From Lentzea atacamensis (lineage in GTDB: Bacteria; Actinomycetota; Actinomycetes; Mycobacteriales; Pseudonocardiaceae), in NCBI RefSeq assembly GCF_003269295.1, contig NZ_QLTT01000002.1, positions 930,001-994,000 on the forward strand: a stretch of DNA of 64,000 bases, in the 5' to 3' direction. Shown here one piece after another: positions 57,619 to 64,000 of this stretch. A program made the translations under genes and the position numbers. A model generated the notes under the pieces. The model searched no databases. It was not told the DNA's origin and saw only the letters and a program-made list of their open reading frames with translations. Each line of letters opens with the position of its first letter. Position 1 is the first letter of the stretch.

Positions 57619-58791
57619 ATGGGTACCGACTTGAAGATCAGCACACGCTCGACCGTCGAGCGGTACTCCGACGCGCTGCTGGACCTCTCGCACTCTCTGC
57701 ACGTCGAGCCCGAGCTCGCGTTCGCCGAGCACCGCAGCGTCGAGAAGATCACCTCCCTGCTGGCCCGCGAGGGTTTCAAGATCGACCGCGGTGTGGCAGA
57801 CCTCGACACCGCGTTCGTCGCGACCTACGGCGACGGCGAGCTGGTGCTGGGACTTTGCGCTGAGTACGACGCGTTGCCCGAGGTCGGGCACGCGTGCGGG
57901 CACAACGTCATCGCCGCAGCTTCGGTCGGCACGGCACTCGCCCTGCGTGACATCGCCGACCGTCTGGGTATCACCGTGAAGGTGATCGGGACGCCGGCGG
58001 AGGAGGTCGGCGGCGGCAAGGTGCTCATGCTGGAACGAGGCGTGTTCGACGACGTCTCGTTCTCGATGATGGTGCATCCGGCGCCGTACGAGTCGTGTGC
58101 CGCCCGATCGCTCGCCATCACCGACCTCGAGGTGCACTACAAGGGCAAGCCGTCACACGCGGCCGCCGCCCCTCACCTGGGGATCAACGCCGCGGACGCG
58201 GTGACCGTCGCGCAGATCTCGATCAGCCTGCTGCGTCAGCACCTCGAACCCGGTCAGATGGTCACGGGCATCGTCACCAACGGCGGCACCGTGCCGAACG
58301 TAATACCCGCCCGCGCCTCCGCGATGTTCGATGTGAGGGCGGAGAACTTGGAATCGTTGCAGCGCCTGGAGAACCGGATCCGGGACTGTTTCCAAGCCGG
58401 CGCGCTCGCGACCGGCTGCACCCATGAGGTCGTGCAGGTCTCACCGATCTACGCCGAGCTGACTCCCGACCCGTGGCTCGCGGACGCCTACCGGCGTGCT
58501 GCCACTGACCTGGGACGACGTCCGCTCTCGCCCGAGCAGGAACGGCGAGAGAAGATCGGGAGCACCGACATGGGCAACGTCACAAGAGTGTTGCCCGCTA
58601 TCCACCCGACCATTGCCATTGACTGCGGAGACGCGGTGAACCACCAACAAGAGTTCGCGACCGCCTGTGCCTCGGCGTCGGCGGACCGTGCATTGCTCGA
58701 TGGAGCACTTGCCATGGCCTGGACGACGATCGCGACAGCCACCGATTCCCAGCAGCGCGCACGGCTGCTGGCCCGCGGAGGTGCGGCATGA
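57619..58791 (+). CDS. amiB1: M20-family amidohydrolase
   Basis: The 390-aa metallopeptidase-fold enzyme has GLCAEYDALPEVGHACGHN near residue 75 (di-metal site), TPAEEVGGGKVLM near residue 125, GKPSHAAAAPHLGINAADA in the dimerisation domain near residue 175 and GSTDMGNVTRVLPAIHP near residue 315. It is of the p-aminobenzoyl-glutamate hydrolase/AbgB-like group. It overlaps the next M20 gene by 4 nt. The pair resembles, from memory, amiB1-amiA1 near deoD in mycobacteria. The substrate is probably an N-acyl amino acid or peptide amide. Confidence 0.92.
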   Translation: MGTDLKISTRSTVERYSDALLDLSHSLHVEPELAFAEHRSVEKITSLLAREGFKIDRGVADLDTAFVATYGDGELVLGLCAEYDALPEVGHACGHNVIAAASVGTALALRDIADRLGITVKVIGTPAEEVGGGKVLMLERGVFDDVSFSMMVHPAPYESCAARSLAITDLEVHYKGKPSHAAAAPHLGINAADAVTVAQISISLLRQHLEPGQMVTGIVTNGGTVPNVIPARASAMFDVRAENLESLQRLENRIRDCFQAGALATGCTHEVVQVSPIYAELTPDPWLADAYRRAATDLGRRPLSPEQERREKIGSTDMGNVTRVLPAIHPTIAIDCGDAVNHQQEFATACASASADRALLDGALAMAWTTIATATDSQQRARLLARGGAA

Positions 58792-60065
58792 CGGTTCTGG
58801 ACTCACGCCCCTCCGGCTCTTCCTCCGTGAAGACGTCCACCGAGATGCTCGTCGACCCCACCGGGGTGAGCATGTCTCCTGTGGATGATCTGGGAGAGGG
58901 CCGCGGCCCCGCGTGGCTGGACGACTGGCTGAAGGCGCACGCCGCCGACGTCGTCGCCTGGCGCCGCCACATCCACGCCAACCCCGAGCTGTCCCGCCGC
59001 GAGTACAACACCACCGAGCTGGTGGCGAAGCTGCTCCGCGAGGTCGGCCTCAAGCCCCGCATCCTCCCCGGCGGCACCGGCCTGATCTGCGACGTCGGCA
59101 ACGGCCCTCGCTGTGTGGCCCTGCGCGCCGACATGGACGCGCTGCCGCTGCCCGAGAACACGGGCCTGCCGTTCGCGTCCACTGTGGACGGTGTGTCGCA
59201 CGCGTGTGGCCACGACGCCCACACGACGGTCCTGCTCGGCACGGCACTGGCGCTCGCGTCGGCGACGGAGCTGCCCGGCCGCGTCCGCATGGTGTTCCAG
59301 CCGGCCGAGGAGGTCATGCCGGGCGGTGCGCTGGACGTGCTGGCCGCCGGTGGCCTCGACGGTGTGGAGCGGATCTTCGGCCTGCACTGCGACCCGCGTC
59401 TGCAGGTCGGCCGCATCGGCACGCGGATCGGCGCCATCACGTCGGCGTCGGACCTGCTGGAGCTGCGGCTGAACTCGCCGGGCGGCCACACCTCGCGCCC
59501 GCACCTCACCGCGGACCTGGTGCACGCCCTCGGCACGGTCATCACCGGCCTGCCGACGATGCTGTCCCGCCGCGTCGACCCGCGTTCCGGCACCGTCCTG
59601 GTGTGGGGCGCCGTCCACGCGGGTGAGGCGCCCAACGCCGTCCCGCAGGACGGCCTGCTGCGCGGCACGCTGCGCACCGGCGACCGCGACATCTGGGCCG
59701 AGCTCGAACCGCTGGTCAAGGACCTGGTCACCGGCCTGCTGCTGCCGACCGGCGTCGGCTTCGACCTGCACCACCGCCGCGGCGTGCCCCCGGTGGTGAA
59801 CGAGCGCGAGTCCACCCAGATCCTGCGCGCCGGCATCGAGGCCGCCCTGGGCGACGACGCCCTGGCCGGTACCGAGCAGTCGTCCGGCGGCGAGGACTTC
59901 GGCTGGTACCTGGAGCACGTGCCCGGCTCGTTCGCGCGCCTCGGCGTGTGGAACGGCCACGAGAAGCAGCGCGACCTGCACCAGCCGACGTTCGACCTGG
60001 ACGAGCGCGCCCTGCTCGTGGGTGTCCGCGTCATGGTCCACACGGCGCTGGCAGCCTTGGCCTGA
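58788..60065 (+). CDS. amiA1: M20-family amidohydrolase (second)
   Basis: The 425-aa enzyme has RRHIHANPELSRREYNTT near residue 59, LRADMDALPLPE near residue 110, the metal site HACGHDAHTT near residue 138, FQPAEEVMPGGA near residue 170 and SSGGEDFGWYLE near residue 365. These match the IAA-amino-acid hydrolase/HipO subgroup. The N-terminus has about 40 poorly conserved residues. It is translationally coupled to the preceding paralogue (ATGA), so the two may form a heteromer. Confidence 0.94.
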   Translation: MTVLDSRPSGSSSVKTSTEMLVDPTGVSMSPVDDLGEGRGPAWLDDWLKAHAADVVAWRRHIHANPELSRREYNTTELVAKLLREVGLKPRILPGGTGLICDVGNGPRCVALRADMDALPLPENTGLPFASTVDGVSHACGHDAHTTVLLGTALALASATELPGRVRMVFQPAEEVMPGGALDVLAAGGLDGVERIFGLHCDPRLQVGRIGTRIGAITSASDLLELRLNSPGGHTSRPHLTADLVHALGTVITGLPTMLSRRVDPRSGTVLVWGAVHAGEAPNAVPQDGLLRGTLRTGDRDIWAELEPLVKDLVTGLLLPTGVGFDLHHRRGVPPVVNERESTQILRAGIEAALGDDALAGTEQSSGGEDFGWYLEHVPGSFARLGVWNGHEKQRDLHQPTFDLDERALLVGVRVMVHTALAALA

Positions 60066-60096
60066 GCAGCGATTCGGCCGGAGGCGCGCTGCCGAG

Positions 60097-60600
60097 ATGG
60101 AGGCAGCGCGCCGCTCTCTCGCGCACCTGATCGGTGAGCGGTGGCAGTACATCGGTCGTGCCGCCGGCCTCGTCTGGGCAGGGTTCGGCCCGTCCCGCGT
60201 CGTGGCAGACCACAACGGCAAGACCCGTGAGGTCGCCGAGTACGCGCTGCACGTCCAGCGCCCGTGGCGGGTGCTCGACGGGATCAGCTCGTCACCGGGT
60301 CGTACGACGTCCACCAACCGGGACCGGGCTGGACCGGCGACGGTGAGTTCGACTGGGACGTGCAGGGCGCCAACAGGTCCGACGCGCGAGCCGGGAAGCT
60401 GACGCGTATCTGGCGCCGAACCCGTCGTCGTGACGTCGGCCGAGGTCACCGCGTGGGGTGACCTGACCATTTCGCTCTCGGGTGACTTCCGGATCGATGT
60501 GTTGCGGACAGGTTCGGTGCGCCACGAGGAGTGGCGGTTCTTCAGGCCCTATCGCGATGACGACCACGTGGTCGTGTTCGAGGAGCCTGAGGACACCTGA
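60097..60600 (+). pseudogene. Frameshifted hypothetical gene
   Basis: The coding signal starts at ATG 60097 (MEAARRSLAHLIGERWQYIG), moves to another frame near 60280 (QLVTGSYDVHQPGPGWTGDG) and returns to the first frame near 60395-60425 (VVVTSAEVTAWGDLTISLSG ... EEWRFFRPYRDDDHVVVFEE). One base appears missing and one extra, so the net frame is kept. The C-terminal pattern LxISLSGDFRIDVL...EEWRFF resembles a common small actinobacterial family of unknown function. The middle out-of-frame part contains a stop at 60402. Confidence 0.65.
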
Positions 60601-62364
60601 TCAGCTCACCGGCTCTTCCAGCTGCGGACGCGCTTCCGGCGCCGCGGCACGAACCGCGTCCGCCGCCTGGTCGTCCGGTTTGGTCTGGGAAGCCCGCTCA
60701 GCCTCCACCCGCGCGTTGTAGATCTCGATCTCGCGCTTGATGGCGTCCTCGTCCCACCCGAGCACCGGCGCGATCAGCCGCGCCACCGCCTCCGCCGACT
60801 CGACGCCGCGGTGGGCGTACTCGATGGAGATGCGGGTGCGCCGCGTCAGGACGTCCTCGAGGTGCATCGCGCCCTCGTGCGACGCCGCGTAGACGGCCTC
60901 GACCTGCAGGTAGTCGGGGGAAGCCGGGATCGGCTTCAGCAGTTCCGGGTTGTCCGCGGCCAGCAGCAGGACCTCGTGCACGAGCGAGCCGTAGCGGTCC
61001 AGCAGGTGCCGCACGCGGTACGGGTGCAGGCCGTGCTTGGCCGCCAGCTGGTCGGCCTGGTTGACCAGCGCGTGGTAGCCGTCGGCGCCGACCAGCGGCA
61101 CCTTGTCCGTGATGGACGGCTGGATCCGGCCGGGCAGGTCCACGTGGGCCGCGTCCACGGCGTCCGCGCCCATCACGCGGTACGTCGTGTACTTCCCGCC
61201 CGCGATCGCGACCAGTCCTGGTGCGACGCGAGCCACGGCGTGTTCACGGGAAAGCTTTGAGGTCGAATCGGACTCGCCCGCCAGCAGTGGACGAAGACCG
61301 GCGTAGACGCCCTCGATGTCGTCGTGCGTCAACGGGGTCGCGAGCACGGAGTTGACGTGTTCGAGGATGTAGTCGATGTCGTGTTTGGTCGCGGCCGGGT
61401 GCGCCAGGTCGAGGTTCCAGTCGGTGTCGGTGGTGCCGACGATCCAGTGGTTGCGCCACGGGATCACGAACAGCACGGACTTCTCGGTGCGCAGGATCAT
61501 GCCGGACTCGGCGACGATGCGGTCGCGCGGAACGACGATGTGCACGCCCTTCGACGCCCGCACCCGGAACCGGCCGCGCGAACCCGAAAGCCGCTGCAGC
61601 TCGTCCGTCCACACGCCCGTCGCGTTGATCACCGCGTGTGCCCGCACGTCGACCTCGCGGCCGTCCTCGACGTCACGGACGCGCACGCCGGACACGCGGT
61701 CCGCCTCGCGCAGGAAGCCGACCACCTGCGTCGACGTGCGCACGACGGCGCCGTAGTGCGCGGCGGTGCGGCCCACCATCATCGTGTGCCGTGCGTCGTC
61801 GGCCTGGGCGTCGTAGTAGCGGATGCCGCCGATCAACGCGTCGCGCTTCAACGCGGGGACCAGCCTGAGCGCACCGGCTCGGGTCAGGTGCTTCTGGCCC
61901 GGCACGGACCGGGCGCCGCCCATCGTGTCGTACATGAACAGGCCGGCCGCCGTGTACGGGCGCTCCCAGACCCTGTTGGTCAGCGGGTAGAGGAAGCTCA
62001 CCGGCTTCACCAGGTGGGGTGCGATGCGCGTCAGCATCAGCTCGCGCTCGCGCAGTGCCTCCCGGACCAGGCCGAACTCCAGCTGCTCCAGGTACCGCAG
62101 GCCGCCGTGGAAGAGCTTGGAGGACCGGCTCGACGTGCCGGACGCCAGGTCACGGGCCTCGACGAGCGCCACCCGCAGCCCTCTGGTGGCCGCGTCCAGT
62201 GCGGCGCCGACACCGACCACACCACCGCCGATCACGACGACGTCGAACGTCTCCGCCCCCAGCCGGTGCCACGACTCCTCGCGTTCGGCGGGCCCGAGCC
62301 TGCCGGTGATCGGAGGGGCGGCATGGGTTTGCGGTGCTGCAGCTGCGTTCTTGCGCGTGGCCAC
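60601..62364 (-). CDS. glpD: Glycerol-3-phosphate dehydrogenase (FAD)
   Basis: GlpD oxidises glycerol-3-phosphate to dihydroxyacetone phosphate, passing electrons to quinone. The 587-aa flavoenzyme has GGGVVGVGAALDAATRGL near residue 46, SGTSSRSSKLFHGGLRYLEQ near residue 75 (GlpD signature), TDTDWNLDL near residue 315 and GGKYTTYRVM near residue 388. GTG 62364 follows AGGGAGG. It is divergent from glpF-glpK, with which it makes a complete glycerol route. Confidence 0.97.
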   Translation of the reverse strand: MATRKNAAAAPQTHAAPPITGRLGPAEREESWHRLGAETFDVVVIGGGVVGVGAALDAATRGLRVALVEARDLASGTSSRSSKLFHGGLRYLEQLEFGLVREALRERELMLTRIAPHLVKPVSFLYPLTNRVWERPYTAAGLFMYDTMGGARSVPGQKHLTRAGALRLVPALKRDALIGGIRYYDAQADDARHTMMVGRTAAHYGAVVRTSTQVVGFLREADRVSGVRVRDVEDGREVDVRAHAVINATGVWTDELQRLSGSRGRFRVRASKGVHIVVPRDRIVAESGMILRTEKSVLFVIPWRNHWIVGTTDTDWNLDLAHPAATKHDIDYILEHVNSVLATPLTHDDIEGVYAGLRPLLAGESDSTSKLSREHAVARVAPGLVAIAGGKYTTYRVMGADAVDAAHVDLPGRIQPSITDKVPLVGADGYHALVNQADQLAAKHGLHPYRVRHLLDRYGSLVHEVLLLAADNPELLKPIPASPDYLQVEAVYAASHEGAMHLEDVLTRRTRISIEYAHRGVESAEAVARLIAPVLGWDEDAIKREIEIYNARVEAERASQTKPDDQAADAVRAAAPEARPQLEEPVS

Positions 62365-62400
62365 GACGGACGCCTCCCTGTGACGACTCGCGGATCACGT

Positions 62401-62493
62401 TACCTGCAGGTACCGCGGTTCGCCCATGGGCGCGAGGCCCAGAACCCTATGGCCTGAAAATGGCCTGACCACAGGTAGTTGGCGTAGACAACT
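62401..62493. promoter_or_regulatory. Divergent glp control region
   Basis: The 230-bp gap contains TACCTGCAGGTA (12-bp palindrome, 62401-62412), a direct repeat ATGGCCTGA at 62449-62457 and 62460-62468 (11-bp period, one helical turn) and AGTTG-7-CAACT (62477-62493). A GylR/IclR-type regulator could act here; none is encoded in the window. Confidence 0.4.
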
Positions 62494-62594
62494 GATCAGC
62501 GCGGTAATAGCGTCCCAGCACGTTGTGGGCGGGCGGCGCGGCCTGACCTCCTGGGGTGGCGCTCCCTCCTTGCCGCAAACGAGGGAGGTCGACG

Positions 62595-63338
62595 ATGAGC
62601 GCAGGCTCGATCTTCGTTTGGGAGTTGCTGGGGACCGCGGTCCTCATCCTCCTGGGTACCGGTGTCGTCGCGAACCAGGTGCTCAAGAACACGCTCGGCA
62701 ACAGCACGGGGTTCCTGTTCGTCAACGTCGGCTGGGCGTTCGCCGTCTTCACCGGCGCCAGCATCGCCAACCCGAGCGGGGCTCACCTGAACCCGGCCGT
62801 GACGCTCGGGCTCGCGATCGCGGACAAGACGCCGTGGGGAGACGTCCCGGTCTACATCCTCGGGCAGATGGTCGGCGCGATCATCGGTGCGATGTTGTGC
62901 TGGGCGACGTACAAGCTTCAGTTCGACACGCACGACGAGCCGCAGAACACCCTGGGCATCTTCTCCACCGGCCCGACCGTGCCCAACGCGCCGTGGAACC
63001 TCGTGTCCGAGATCATCGGCACGTTCGTCCTGGTGGCGTGGATCCTGCTGTCCCCGCCCGCGAAGGTCGCGGAGGGAGGGTTGCCTCAGTTCGGCAACTC
63101 GGCGCTCGGGTACGCGGGTGTCGCGTTCGTCGTGCTGGTGATCGGTACGTCGCTCGGTGGCCCGACGGGCTACGCCATCAACCCGGCGCGTGACCTCGGT
63201 CCGCGCATCGCCTACGCGTTCCTCATGCCGATTCGGAACAAGGGCAACGCCAACTGGGGCTACTCGTGGATCCCCGTCGCAGGACCGCTCGTGGGTGGCG
63301 CGCTCGCCGCGCTGCTCTACCTGGTTCTCCCGGTCTGA
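62595..63338 (+). CDS. glpF: Glycerol facilitator (MIP family)
   Basis: This 247-aa aquaglyceroporin has six helices and two NPA half-helices: HLNPAVTLG near residue 70 and [11 protein letters not shown] near residue 198. The Asp after the second NPA (NPARD) is the glycerol-channel signature. ATG 62595 follows GAGGGAGG. It admits glycerol for GlpK, which starts 13 nt downstream. Confidence 0.96.
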   Translation: MSAGSIFVWELLGTAVLILLGTGVVANQVLKNTLGNSTGFLFVNVGWAFAVFTGASIANPSGAHLNPAVTLGLAIADKTPWGDVPVYILGQMVGAIIGAMLCWATYKLQFDTHDEPQNTLGIFSTGPTVPNAPWNLVSEIIGTFVLVAWILLSPPAKVAEGGLPQFGNSALGYAGVAFVVLVIGTSLGGPTGYAINPARDLGPRIAYAFLMPIRNKGNANWGYSWIPVAGPLVGGALAALLYLVLPV

Positions 63339-63351
63339 AAGGACTTCTCGC

Positions 63352-64000
63352 ATGACGCAGTACGTGGCCGCGATCGACCAGGGCACCACGTCGACCCGTT
63401 GCATGATCTTCGACCACTCGGGTCGGGTGGTGTCGGTCGACCAGAAGGAGCACGAGCAGATCTTCCCGAAGGCGGGCTGGGTCGAGCACGACCCGATGGA
63501 GGTCTGGCAGAACACCCGCCAGGTCGCCGCGGGCGCGCTCGCGAAGGCCGATCTGTCCACTTCGGACATCGCAGCGGTCGGCATCACCAACCAGCGCGAG
63601 ACCGCGGTGGTGTGGGACAAGAACACCGGCGAGCCCGTCTACAACGCCATCGTCTGGCAGGACACCCGCACCGACAGGATCGTCAACGAGCTGGGTGCGC
63701 TCGGTGGCGGGCAGGAGCGGTACCGTGCCAAGGTCGGCCTGCCGCTGGCGACCTACTTCTCCGGCCCCAAGGTCCGCTGGATCCTCGACAACGTCGAGGG
63801 CGCACGGGACCGCGCTGAGGCCGGCGACCTGCTGTTCGGCAACATGGACACGTGGGTGCTGTGGAACATGACGGGCGGCACCGACGGCGGCGTGCACGTC
63901 ACCGACCCGACGAACGCGTCGCGCACCATGCTGATGGACCTCGACACGTTGCAGTGGGACGAGACCATCGCCGCCGACATGGGCATCCCGATGTCGATGC
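63352..64000 (+). CDS. glpK: Glycerol kinase (3' end cut by window)
   Basis: GlpK phosphorylates glycerol. The visible 216 residues show [15 protein letters not shown] (residues 7-21), [12 protein letters not shown] near residue 41, ITNQRET near residue 80 and IVWQDTRT near residue 100, all classical FGGY glycerol kinase motifs. The ATG follows GAAAGGA. It is the second gene of glpFK and runs off the window. Confidence 0.97.
   Translation, partial: MTQYVAAIDQGTTSTRCMIFDHSGRVVSVDQKEHEQIFPKAGWVEHDPMEVWQNTRQVAAGALAKADLSTSDIAAVGITNQRETAVVWDKNTGEPVYNAIVWQDTRTDRIVNELGALGGGQERYRAKVGLPLATYFSGPKVRWILDNVEGARDRAEAGDLLFGNMDTWVLWNMTGGTDGGVHVTDPTNASRTMLMDLDTLQWDETIAADMGIPMSM

Overview
The window is high-GC DNA with GTG and TTG starts, G/C-ending codons and tightly overlapping genes (ATGA, GTGA and TGATG junctions). 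This points to an actinomycete, most likely a Pseudonocardiales member of the Lentzea/Saccharothrix/Amycolatopsis type. DasR-like and DnaA-box motifs of the Streptomyces kind, an EspC-like/NlpC pair and a mycothiol-type isomerase-domain protein fit this. All functional names rest on motifs read from translations and on remembered family knowledge; no database search was run.

Layout. 1-3169 (-): 3' truncated NB-ARC/WD40 membrane protein. 3274-6665 (-): sdhCDAB. 7383-14180 (+): nucleoside-uptake ABC transporter (BMP lipoprotein, ATPase, two permeases) running into cdd and deoA. 14181-14766: repeat-rich intergenic DNA. 14767-16167 (-): coiled-coil protein. 16503 (+): add. 17560-19313 (-): GntR regulator plus dTDP-glucose 4,6-dehydratase. 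19454: small secreted protein. 19832-21900 (-): a 408-aa unknown and two YbaB-like genes. 21932-24320: YnfA-like protein, TetR, tautomerase and zinc alcohol dehydrogenase. 24302-25812 (-): NlpC/P60 and EspC-like proteins. 25904-27588: SUKH, MarC and VanZ. 27666-32597: FtsX-type ABC exporter, two-component system and a small HhH protein. 32601-35845 (-): deoC, ALDH and a truncated ALDH. 35966-39000: SARP relic, DUF1707 group, and an ECF sigma factor with a membrane partner. 39046-41330: Gfo/Idh/MocA, maleylpyruvate-isomerase-domain protein, upp. 41426: chitinase. 42743-45425: TetR, RHH/Doc-like toxin pair, MerR plus aldo/keto reductase. 45426-45931: DnaA-box cluster and a broken gene. 45935-47858: flavodoxin-like protein, unknown, methyltransferase, membrane protein. 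47851-50240 (-): phospho-sugar mutase and purine nucleoside phosphorylase. 50386-52023 (-): Ser/Thr kinase. 52114-57051 (+): mutA-mutB-meaB. 57109-60065: small membrane protein and two M20 amidohydrolases. 60601-64000: glpD, glpF, glpK (truncated).

How it works together. The backbone resembles, from memory, the Mycobacterium tuberculosis glpD2-amiA1-amiB1-deoD-pmmB-upp-add-deoA-cdd-sdhCDAB neighbourhood, expanded here with an importer, deoC/ALDH, mutAB and many accessory genes. Nucleosides would be imported, deaminated (cdd, add) and phosphorolysed (deoA, deoD). The pentose phosphate would be isomerised (phospho-sugar mutase) and cleaved by DeoC, with acetaldehyde oxidised by the ALDH pair. 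Uracil is recovered by upp. Methylmalonyl-CoA mutase yields succinyl-CoA, upstream of the sdh step.

Most notable non-gene signals: a 138-bp MITE-like element flanked by TA that supplies the kinase stop codon and part of a possible deoD promoter; three perfect DnaA boxes within 55 bp; many genes with a TAnnnT box 6-8 nt before the start codon (likely leaderless mRNAs); several perfect operator-like palindromes; a codon-usage break inside deoA; and three decaying genes.
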